Shown one piece after another: positions 54,208 to 64,000 of a DNA stretch of 64,000 bases (within the stretch, counting starts at the first letter, position 1; the number at the start of each line of letters is the position of its first letter). Under the pieces are notes generated by a model that did not search any database, was not told the DNA's origin, and worked only from the letters and a program-made list of their open reading frames with translations. A program made the translations under genes and the position numbers. Source of the stretch: Zizania palustris (lineage: Eukaryota > Streptophyta > Magnoliopsida > Poales > Poaceae); the NCBI GenBank assembly GCA_019279435.1, contig JAAALK010000287.1:64173144-64237143 (forward strand), given 5' to 3'.

Positions 54208-56958
54208 ATGACATCTCCTGGCAAGGTCCCGTCCTTGGAAGCCTATGGCTATAACTATTGGAAGACTCGCATGCGAGCCTATCTCATGAGCCAGGGTTCG
54301 GACATTTGGGACATTTGCGTTCACACCACGTTTGTCATATTGCCAGTTACTGAGTAGGGTACTGCTGGTATCATTGCTCAGCATTTGAGCAACAGTAAGG
54401 CTGTGAACATTCTGTTTTCTGGTTTAGGTCCCACTGAGTTTGAGCGTGTGAGTCATCTCTCCACTGCGAGAGAGATCTGGGCTACCCTCAAGGCACACCA
54501 TGAGGGAACAGCACAGGTCAAGGCTCGGCTCTATCAGACCTACCGGCGTGAATATGAGAATTTCACACAGAAGTCGGGTGAATCTGTTGAGGCTTTGTTT
54601 GGTCGTTTTCAGTCGATCATTAACAAGCTTCGGGACAACAAGGCTGAGGGTGCTCAGTTAATCTCAGATCACGAGCAGGCGCTCAAGGTTCTCCATACCT
54701 TGGACCCAAAGATCTGGGAGATCAAGGTATCCTCTATCGTTGAGAGCACTTCCTACGATACCTTGACCATTTCTGAGTTGTTTAGCAAGCTGAAGGCCAC
54801 TGAGGTAGATATCCAGCTGAGATCAAATCTCACTGGTTCTGGATCAAAATCCCTGGCCCTTGCTACACCTTCTGTTGATCCCTCTTCTGTGAATTGTGCT
54901 GGGTTCTCTTTGATGTCTATCACTGAGGACCAGCTAGAGTTATTGGGAGATGATGATTTGTGTCTTTTTAACAACCGGGTGCGTCGTGTCTATGATAAGA
55001 GAATGTTCAAAAGACACGGCACAAAATCCGGATGCTTTGAGTGTGGTGATCCAGGACACTTCATCGTCGACTGCCCCAAGCGCAATGGATACAAGAAGGG
55101 CACCGGTGGCAGCTTCCATGACTCCGGCAAGCACGAGAGCTCATCCTTCAACAAGGGCAAGCCGAAGACTCGATTTTTCAAGAAGGCCCTGAAGGACTAC
55201 CGGCGAGAGAACAAGAAGCGCGACAAGGCCTTCTTCGCCGAGATGGAGAAGAGCTACTCCAAGCAGTCCACGTCTTCTTCCTCTTCATTGAGCTCAAGCG
55301 ATGAGGAGATCGCCATCAGGAAGGGGAAGGACAAGGACGATCCGGCGGGCCTCTGCTTCATGGCCTTCAGAGACAAGACGAAGAGCCACTCACACCAGCA
55401 CCGAAGATCCCGCAAGAGCTTCTGTTCAATGGCTCTTGGGGATAAGGAAGAAAAGAGCTCCTCCGACGATTCCGATGACGACGACAACAAGGTATCATCC
55501 TACGAGCGCGAAATCGTTGATTTACTTGAGAGCAATCGTCAGGAGTTGAGATATCGGGAAAAACTGCTTAGGGGGGCTAAGAAGAGGATAGATGAGTTAG
55601 AGAGTGAGCTTGCCGTGGCCAACGGCAGAATTGAGAGTCTATCTTCTTCCCCTTGCTTGGGTGATAGCAGTGAGTGCCCGAAGTGTGAGGTGCTTCTGTG
55701 TGACCTGTCGACTCTGAAGTCCAGGTACACAGAAAGGGTTGATGAGAGGGACGCTTTGGCCACTGAGCTTGAAAGCACTCAGCTGGAGCTGAAAGATGCT
55801 CAATCCACTGTCGTCACACCCTGTGTTCATTGCCCAACTCATCTAGCTGCCTTAACTGAGCTGAAATCCAAGGGCGATGAGCATTTAGGTGATTTGGAGA
55901 GGTTGAGAGCTGAGCTTGCCCAGACTAGGCTAGAGCTTGTGACACTGTCAGTTCCACCCACTGTCTGTGAGAACTGCCTGTCTCTTAGAATGGAGTTGAT
56001 TAAGCTGAAAGCCGAAAAGTCTGTCCAAGTAGAAAGTGAGTGTGAGACCTGCTTGTCTCAGGTGGAGGTTCTAGCTTCCTTGAGAGAGGAGCTAGCAGAT
56101 TCTCAGAATGAGAACTTTTACCTCCGTTCTATCCTGAGTTGGATCAGTGCCAGAGAGCCACAGCTTGGCATGATGATCCAGCAGTTCAAGAGGCAGGATG
56201 GGTTTGGGGTAGGTTACACCTACACCAAGGCTGACTTTGAGAGTGCCATTAGCCGGGCAGTGGAGTGGAGCAAAATGACCCCAGAGCAGAGGTATCCCAA
56301 GACTCACTCCACTGAGACCTCCCAGGCTTGTCAGCCCAAGGATGGAGTGATTCATGAACCACCCAAAGCTCCACCCAAGAAGCCTATCTGGGTTCCTAAG
56401 CCCAAACACCTCCACTCTTCTCTAGACTCTCTTCCTGGACCCTCTCAACCCAAGAAGACTACACCTAACACCACCAAGCCCAAACATCCCAAGCCTCAAC
56501 CACATCCCAAGAAGCCCACCTATCATTGTGAGTACTGTCAGATAGACGGGCATCTTGCGGAGTTCTGCTTCAGGAGGAAGCGGGTTGAGAGAGCTAAGAG
56601 GGCTCGTAGTAATCAGGAGCAGTTCTACCAGCAGGGTGGTAGACTGCGTGTTCCTCGGCACGGGGAGAGGCTGGAGGCCAGGCCGTGTCGTGTAGGTGGT
56701 GGTAGAGGAGACGGCTTTCTTGCCCGTGCTCCAGTTGGTGGTGTCCTTTCCGGCAGAGTTCCAGACCGTGTTGGCTACGGTTCTGGACCTCGTGGCCGCA
56801 GGGTTAGGCAGAACCGAGGACCGCGCTTTGAGCCGCGTTTTGGTCCAAACTCTTTTGATGGTTTTCGCTTTCCATCTTTTGAGCAGATGGCTCGACACTG
56901 GTTTAGCTCTTTTGCTAAACCTGGTGCCGGACCATTTGCTCTCACTTACAAACACTGA
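54208..56958 (+). pseudogene. Element E gag, long form, one early stop
   Basis: ATG at 54208. TAG at 54355-54357 (codon 50) is the only stop before the natural TGA at 56956-56958. About 916 codons: UBN2-type core (about 55-190), CCHC knuckle CFECGDPGHFIVDC (residue 276), Ser/Asp-rich linker, several hundred residues of heptad-rich coiled coil (IVDLLESNRQELRYREKLL and later blocks), Pro-rich linker, second knuckle CEYCQIDGHLAEFC (residue 774) and an Arg/Gly-rich tail. It would form the particle shell and bind genomic RNA. The overall state is close to intact. Confidence 0.92.
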
Positions 56959-59900
56959 TTGTGCAGGACCGGGGACTGGAGGATGTTTGGATCATGGACT
57001 CAGGATGCTCTCGCCACATGACGGGACATCGTAGATGGTTCTCCAGTCTCACTCCCCCGAGCTCCAAAGAGTACATCACATTCGGGAACAGCGGTCAAGG
57101 GAAAGTAAGTGGCATAGGCTCAATTCGCATTTCAGATCATTTCTCTTTGAAGAATGTTGCTTTGGTTAAGAATTTGAACTTCAATTTGATTTCTGTTTCG
57201 CAACTTCTTGAGGATGGTTTGGAAGTGCGTTTTAAGAAGGGTAATTCTTCTGTGGTTGATTCTAGAGGGTCTTTGATTTGCCAGATTTTACCATTCGGCA
57301 AAGTTTTTCGAATTGACTTCTCTAGTTCTTTTGGCCCTTCTCGCTGTTTGATTGCTGGATCTTCTTCTGAGCTCTGGAAGTGGCATAGGAGGTTAGGTCA
57401 CTTGAGTTTTGATCTGCTAGTCAGGTTAAGCTCTATGGACCTCATCCGAGGATTGCCCAAGCTTAAGTTGGAGAAGGATCTAGTCTGTCATCCCTGTCGT
57501 CATGGGAAAATGGTTGCCGCTTCTCACTCACCTGTGACTCAGGTGATGACTTCGTATCTGGGCGAGCTTTTACATTTGGACACTGTAGGTCCAGCTCGGG
57601 TACGCTCAGTCGGTGGGAAGTGGTATGCACTTGTAATTGTTGACGACTTTTCTCAATTCTCGTGGGTTTTGTTTTTGGAGTCTAAGGATGAAACTTTTCA
57701 ATTTGTTCATGACCTGATTTTGAAGCTGAAAAATGAGAACAATGGTCGAATGTGAGCAATTCGCTCCGACAACGGATTTGAGTTCAAGAACTCTCAGTTC
57801 GTCAGCTTCTGTAGTGAACAGGGTCTGGACCATCAGTTTTCTTCTCCTTACACTCCCCCACAGAACGGCGTTGTGGAACGAAAAAACCGCACGCTAGTCG
57901 AGATGGCCAGGACGATGCTCGATGAGCACAGGACTCCTAGGCGTTTTTGGGCTGAAGCCATGAACACGGCTTGCTATCTGGCCAACCGCATCTTTCTTAG
58001 AGCTTACCTTGGTAAGACATCATATGAACTGCGGTTTGGTAGACAACCCAAGGTGAGCCACTTGCGAGCGTTTGGCTGCAAGTGCTTTGTGCTCAAGAAG
58101 GGAGGACATTTGGACAAGTTTGAGTCTCGTTGCTGGGATGGTGTTTTCCTTGGCTATGCTTTGCATTCTCGAGGTTTTCGTGTTTGGAACCTCGAATCCC
58201 AGCTGCTTGTCGAGACTTGTGAGGTTTCATTTGATGAGTCCTTGCCTTCTTTGACTCCTTCTTTTGAGCTTTCTGGTGATGATGAGCTCGGAGAGTCCAT
58301 CTTCGAGGAAGATGAGGATACTCCAGCTGCTGATGAGGGTGGGCCTTCTGCATCCCCCGCAGAGCCCACACCTTCTGAGACTTCGACTGAGGATGAGGGC
58401 GGACCTCTGATCACTTCTTCCACTACGATCGAGCCCTCTCAGTCGAGTCCAGAGGTGCCAGCTGCTGACTCTGGTGAGGTGACTTCGGATCACCAGGGAA
58501 CCCGAGAAGTACAGCGTGATCACCCCTCAGAGCTCATCATTGGTGATTTGACTGAGAGAACTCTGCGTTCTTCTGGCTCTCTTGTTGTGTTTGCTGAATC
58601 TGTGTTTGTTGCATCCTTTGAGCCCAGAGACGTTTCTCATGCTCTTTCTGATTCTAATTGGATTAATGCTATGCAAGAAGAGCTTGAGAATTTTGTCCGC
58701 AATCGGGTTTGGACACTAGTTGAGCTGCCACCAGAATGCAACCCCATAGGCACCAAGTGGGTATTCAAGAACAAACAAGGTGAAGATGGGGTTGTGGTGC
58801 GCAACAAGGCTCGACTAGTTGCCCAGGGTTATTGCCAGAAGGAAGGTATTGACTTTGAAGAAACCTTCGCTCCTGTTGCCCGTCTTGAGTCCATTCGTAT
58901 TCTTCTAGCTTTTGTCGTTTCAAAGGGTTTTAAGCTTTTTCAAATGGATGTTAAGAGTGCTTTCTAAACGGGTACATAGAAGAGGAGGTTTATGTTAGGC
59001 AACCCCCCGGTTTTGAGAACCCTAAGTTTCCTCGACATGTTTTTAAGTTGCACAAAGCTTTATACGGGTTGAAGCAAGCCCCTAGGGCTTGGTATGACCG
59101 GTTAAAGCAATTTTTGTTGGGGAAGGGTTTTGTGATGGGTTCTGTGGACAAAACTCTCTTTTTGCTCAGAGTTGCTTCAGACTTCTTAGTTGCTCAGATT
59201 TACGTGGACGATATTATTTTGGCGGTACTACTGATTCTCTTTTGTCCAAGTTCTCTGAGCAGATGCACAGTGAGTTTGAGATGAGCCTCATGGGTGAGCT
59301 CAAGTACTTCTTAGGGCTCCAGATCAAGCAGACCAAGAACGGCACCTTCATCCACCAAGGTAAGTACACTCGTGATATGTTAAAGAAATTTGACTTTGGT
59401 GGTGAATTGAAGCCGCAGATGACCCCGATGGGCACTTCTGGGGGTCTGGACAAGGATGAGAGCGGCGTCAAGGTCAATGAAAGGGAGTTTCGAGGGATGA
59501 TCGGTTCGCTGTTATACTTAACGGCAACAAGACCAGACATACAGTTCGCCGTTGGACTTTGCGCGCGCTTTCAGTCTTCACCACGCGCGTCTCATCGGCA
59601 GGCTGTCAAGCGCATCTTCAGGTATCTCACTTATGCGCCCGATCTCGGTCTTTACTATTCAGCATCATCATCTCTTGATTTATCTGGCTTTTCAGATGCC
59701 GACTTCGGTGGGTGCCGGTTGGATCGCAAGTCGACTTCCGGAACTTGCCAGTTTCTTGGTTCTTCTCTTGTCTCTTGGTCTTCTCGAAAGCAATCTGGAG
59801 TTGCTCTTTCGACCACAGAGGCTGAGTACGTAGCTGCTGCTAGCTGCTGCTCACAGTTGGTTTGGATGATTTCCACTCTACGAGATTTTGGGTTGTTCTT

Positions 59901-60150
59901 TCCTACCAGAGTTCCTTTGTTTTGCGACAGCACCAGTGCAATTAGTGTAGGGAAAAACCCATGTCTCCATTCAAAAACCAAACACATTGATGTGCGCTTT
60001 CACTTCTTGCGGGATCAATATGAGAAAGGTGTCATTGACCTTGTTCATGTTGATACCCATCATCAGTTGGCTGACATTTTCACCAAACCCCTAGATCAAT
60101 CTACCTTTGAGCGTTTACGAGGGGATTTGGGTGTTGTGTATCCTTTTTAG
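56959..60150 (+). pseudogene. Element E pol: protease, integrase, RT, RNase H, three lesions
   Basis: Frame -1 relative to gag, beginning right after its stop. Protease WIMDSGCSRHMTG (about 56985-57025), integrase finger HRRLGH...CHPC, core LLHLDTV, SDNGFEF, GVVERKN, RT QMDVKSAF, YVDDII, RNase H STTEAEYVAA, ending VVYPF and TAG 60148-60150. Lesions: TGA at 57753-57755 (Arg CGA in C), a T lost in the run at about 58960 (stop at 58965) and a T lost in the run at about 59216 just after YVDDI. All three are single-base changes; two are in homopolymers. Confidence 0.93.
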
Positions 60151-61477
60151 GATATTTTGCGTCAGTTTTCTTTCTTCTTTACTCTTTTCTTGAGTCTTTC
60201 TGTGTGTGTTCATATTTTGCATATTCACATATCACACTGTTGAGCTTGCTTCTGTTATATGATTGAACTGCTTTACGTATTCTAGCTGGTACATGCTTTT
60301 GATTACTTGTCGATGATCATGCTTTGCTTCAGTTCAAATGATATGCTGATATCTGTCATATGCATGGCTTTTATGCTTTAAAATTTAAAAAATGATCACC
60401 ATTGCTTCTGGTAACTAGTATGCGTAGGCTGAATGTTCTTGCTATCTGTTAACATGCCTGGTAGCTAGTTCTTGACTTAGATGCAAACATGCAACTTGGA
60501 CATCTTTCTGCTTTAAAACATGGAAATGTGCATTAAAAATGATAGAAATCAAGAAAAATGTAAATTCCATCCCTTTTTATGCATAACCTGAAAAGATCCA
60601 GGTGGGTTTGCTTTGTCGCATTACATTGTTCTGGACTGCATACCATAGCACTTTGGTATGAACTAGGATAGTGTAGTGTATGCCAAGACCAATGTCTTAA
60701 GCTTCTGATGGTCCTGTACTGGCCTAGGCTTGACTTGGTCGGTCAGCATAAGGTTTGACATGCAAATAACCCCTGGCAAAAAATGAAAAAGGAAAGAGAA
60801 AAAGCCTGAAAAATGAAATGATAACAAAGTTTGCTGAAGCACTTTGTTTTGGATAATGCTTATCTTGGTAGATATCAGAAAGCTTTTGCATCTCATGCTT
60901 TACCTTGCTTGTTTACTGGAAAATGTGGTGATGCTTTTGTTTGCAAAAACAGAAAAAATGCGTGCAAATGACTTTCTTTAGATATCATCTGTTGCACTGA
61001 TCATGCCATGTATCATTACAGTATGTCTTTTGCCGTATCTGTTAGATGTTGTAATTGCAGTCAATCATATCTGAGAAGCATCCTTTCTACACTCCTTCTG
61101 CACTCCAGTTGAATTCACTGCATATTTTGAGGGGGAGTTGCATTTCAGGGGGAGTCTGTGTCTCTATTGAGTGCTTGATGAGTTCACTTGTCAACAAGGG
61201 GGAGAAAATTTGGGATCAGAGTTTAAGGGGGAGTTTTTACTCTGTTGATATCCTTGTTGTTCTGAAATCGCACTCATTTTGAGCTTTTACGTTTTGGTTA
61301 ACCATAATGACCACTTCTTGCTTTTGTTCGGCTTTTGGTCACTAGGGTTAAACTTTTTACCTTATTTCTCTTCTTCTTTATTTTCTTGTGTTTTGTTTTC
61401 GTGTTTCCACATTTGTTCGCAGGTGCTGAAGAGCTGAAGAAGAGGAGTGTTGACAATGCACTCATCAAGGGGGAGAT
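60151..61477 (+). other. 3' non-coding spacer of element E with polypurine tracts
   Basis: It has the conserved block at 60594-60779, GGGGGAG tracts (about 61131, 61148, 61199, 61227) and the polypurine tract AAGGGGGAGAT (61467-61477) directly before the 3' LTR. No env-like ORF. Confidence 0.82.
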
Positions 61478-63478
61478 TGAGGAGCCATGCTGAATAGCGT
61501 GGGCCTCATGGCTCCAGAAGTGATGAGTCATTGTCAACGATAGTCAAAGAGGACAGAAGAAGAAGAGATCTGATGTTTCATGGGCCGCGTGTGACTCAGG
61601 TACACGGGCAGCAAGCGACTGTCGGGCAGAGGAGGCTGCGAAGTCGGGCTGGCCCAATCCGGGTACATGGGCCAGAAGCAGTAGAAGACCCACTGGGCTG
61701 TTGACCAGGGTTGACTCAGGTACACGGGCGGTGAGCGATTGCCGGGCTGAGAGAGCTGCGGAGTCGGGCCGGCCCAATCCGGGTACCTGGTGCAAAGTCG
61801 GTGGAGGCTTTGTCAGTTTCAACGCAAAACTGACAACCGTTGATCTTGTATCCGACTGTCCAGAAGAGAAGCCGTAGTCACTACGAAAGCTTAGCTTCCG
61901 GATAAGTCATCTGTAACTCTAGGCCCACAGTCAGTCAGTCGTGTCTGTAAAAATACCTAAGGGCAGTAGAGTCTTTTCCTTTATTTTAGCGTCTGTAAAA
62001 AACCCTAAGGGGCTGGTAGAATATTCCTAGTGGTGGGCAGCCTATAAATAGGACCCCAATCCCTAGGGTTTGGACTACCCTTCCAGAATTCACTTTTTAA
62101 TCCATTGGGTCATTTTGCCTCTCACGTTCTCTGTCCTGTGTGCGCCGCCAGGCACTGGTTCATTCCTTTTTGCCTTGCATTTGCTTTGCTCCTGTGAGAT
62201 TGAATCTTTTGTTCTTTGTTGAGGCGTGTGCATTGATTCCTCTGATTCAAGAAGCTTCAGTTTGTTGTGCTGTGTTGATTTTATTCCTAAGGATGTGTCT
62301 CTGTTGCGTGTGTTCTTCACGCAAGTAGTACTAGTTCTTGCTGTTGCAAGTAGTACTACTTTTCTGTGGCAACAGTACACAAGTACCTGCTCTGCTTTTT
62401 CCAGCGTAGCTTTTTGATCGAAGCAGACTGGATTGAATGCCTTTTTGACTGTTTTCTGCGAAGCCACTTTTTCTCTCTCTGTTCGAAGTCCCTCAGCTTC
62501 GTGAGGCAGGCTTCGACCTGTCATTTTAAAGGCTTCGTTATTCGACTTTACTCCGTGCTGATAGCTTCGATGTATATTTCTGTGCTGTCTTCTAGCCTAA
62601 TATACTTCGACAATCCTTGTGAAGTTTTTCCTCGGGTCTAAGCTGTTCGAAGGTAGTGCTTCGACTCAAAGGGTTCGGTAGAGTTTCGAACTTCGTTTTG
62701 TGTTCTGAGATGATAACTTCGAAGTACTTTTTAAACTGACAGCGTCTCATACTTCGAACGTCTGTGCGAAGGTACTCCGACTTGAGGCCTTCGAAGTCCA
62801 CACTTCGACGGGTTTTGAAGTTGGCGTCGGAGCTTGTTCTTCTGTTAGACTTCGCTCAGTATTTTTGCTTCCAACTTCTTTGAAGGTTGTTCGTCTGTGT
62901 TGCGTTCGAAGTTTTCTATTCGAAGGTTTGGCTTCGAAGTACTTGGTTCGAAGGTGTGTTCGAAGTCTTGCTTTCGGAGTACATACTTCGAAGCAGGCTC
63001 CGACTTTCTCATACTTCGCTTCGAATCATACTTCGATTCCTACCTTCGGCATTTTCACAACACCTTCGACAGACTTCGACTACCACCTCCGAACCAGACT
63101 TCGACCAGCGAAGTAGACCTCGACCTTCAATGCAGACCTCGTCCAGCGAAGCAGGCTTCGCCGAGTTCCTAACAGGAGACAAATCTGAACAGTAACTTCT
63201 CATCTCACTTTATATATATATACTTAGATCATTTCATTGAGAAGTCTAGCCTGACATGTCTAGTATGCTTTGTCCATCTGTCTAGTTGCACTGTTTTGGT
63301 ATTTCCCTGTTTAACCTCAGTTGCTTCTAGGCTAGATACCTTTAGACTTAGGCTATCTGTTTATTTTCTGCTGCTTAGTCTTCTGAGGTGCGTTGGGTAT
63401 TGAGAACAGGCCATTGATTCGAAAGAATTTTTAAGGCACCCATTCACCCCCTCTCTGGTCGCTACTTTCGGTCCTACA
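61478..63478 (+). repeat. Element E 3' LTR
   Basis: Nearly identical to 52143-54142 throughout. TATA box at 62042-62051. Ends GGTCCTACA, then TAAGT. Confidence 0.95.
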
Positions 63479-63483
63479 TAAGT

Positions 63484-64000
63484 TACTTGGACGACAAGTC
63501 TACGAACTATAAATATGTATCCCTTAGGTTAGATTAAGTAACTCTCATTCAATCAATCGACACATCCTCACCCTTGAGCCCCAAGGTTATCCGGCGGGAC
63601 TCAGGCGCTCGGAGCTGGGCTACATCATTTTGATCTCCGGCGAAGAGGTGAGTCCCGCTACCCCTGACGTCCGTGCCAACTAGGTTAGTACCCTCACAGC
63701 TGCATTAGTTCAGTTCGATCTCTTGAGGAGAACGGTGTGAAACAACACTGTCACCAGTTGTTCTCAGTGTATTTGGCTAGGTCTAAGGCTGCATCATTTA
63801 GGTTTGATCTCTTAGATTGAAGTGATCTGGGTCTGATGGTCTGAGGCTTCATCGGTTAAGTACGACATCTCTTGCTATTGTATATTTTTCATGTCGTATA
63901 CTGTTCATCTAAATAAAGTTTGCCTGATTCGTTGATATATTGTTCAGATCAGCGTGACTAGCTACTTTCTTGGTTAGGTCTGATCTAGTTATTGTGATGA
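63484..64000 (+). repeat. LTR F2, second part, running off the window
   Basis: It continues from 52142 (GGATAAGT then TACTTGGACGAC). TATA box CTATAAATAT at 63508-63517 and an AATAAA polyadenylation-like signal at 63912-63917 indicate the R/U5 part. No LTR end or primer-binding site is reached before 64000, so the family (Gypsy or Copia) is undecided. Confidence 0.75.
63508..63517 (+). promoter_or_regulatory. TATA box of LTR F2
   Basis: CTATAAATAT, about 30 bases after the element E insertion point; the same site in F1 is CTACAAATAT. Confidence 0.6.

Larger units (their letters stand above)
52143..63478 (+). mobile_element. SIRE/Maximus-type Copia element (element E), youngest copy
   Basis: Same family as C. 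LTRs at 52143-54142 and 61478-63478 differ at about two dozen positions over 2 kb by eye (roughly 1.3 percent). The perfect target duplication TAAGT lies at 52138-52142 and 63479-63483. Gag is nearly full length, while pol carries one stop and two single-base deletions. A standard grass rate of 1.3e-8 per site per year would place insertion near half a million years ago; this is an eye count only. Confidence 0.95.

Noticed and set aside
1..64000. tRNA genes, rRNA, CRISPR arrays, bacterial operons or virus genomes
   Set aside because: None seen. The only tRNA-related matches are the short primer-binding sites of the retrotransposons.

Overview
The window is nuclear DNA from a flowering plant, almost certainly a grass (Poaceae). 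It carries two host-gene remnants or genes, a 3-oxoacyl-CoA reductase (KCR/GL8 type) fragment and an At3g27390-type multi-pass membrane protein gene with ten coding exons, set in a large block of nested LTR retrotransposons. Long-LTR Tekay-type and Reina-type chromoviruses, SIRE/Maximus-type Copia elements and a GGGTGTTTGG-type MITE are the usual makeup of grass intergenic DNA. There is no bacterial, organellar or CRISPR signature. I cannot fix the species.

Layout. 1-813 is part of an LTR of a minus-strand element (H) that landed in the RT region of a decayed plus-strand Gypsy element (G, 814-3375, ending in a 339-bp LTR). G cuts into exon 1 of a KCR gene (3376-5711) that has lost its 5' end and middle exon and carries a mutated splice donor. 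From 5773 to 45280 lies one Reina-like chromovirus (A). Its 5' LTR was hit by a Tekay-like chromovirus with LTRs over 3 kb (B, 6107-29652), and B's pol was hit in turn by a SIRE-type Copia element (C, 13146-24716). A second SIRE-type element on the minus strand (D, 32522-43422) sits in A's RNase H. Insertions B, C, D and E each begin TG and end CA and have perfect 5-bp target duplications, or a 5-bp duplication consistent with one. Removing C and D restores continuous host reading frames at both junctions.

45978-49569 (minus) is the At3g27390-type gene. All nine introns have canonical ends and the phases agree across all ten exons, except that exon 1 is one base short in a G run. Upstream is a MITE (50359-50703). 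From 51672 to the end is a pair of related LTRs (F1, F2). F2 is split by a third SIRE-type element (E, 52143-63478), the youngest in the window by LTR similarity.

How the parts work together: each autonomous-type element once encoded Gag, aspartic protease, integrase and reverse transcriptase/RNase H between LTRs that supply promoter, primer-binding site and polypurine tract. All copies here carry stops or frameshifts, mostly C-to-T or G-to-A changes as expected for methylated, silenced repeats. The most unusual signals are a non-coding block of about 185 bp between pol and the 3' LTR that is strongly conserved between the two diverged SIRE-type families (C/E versus D), the acceptor-like gag-pol junctions in those families, and an extra coiled-coil ORF upstream of gag in B.
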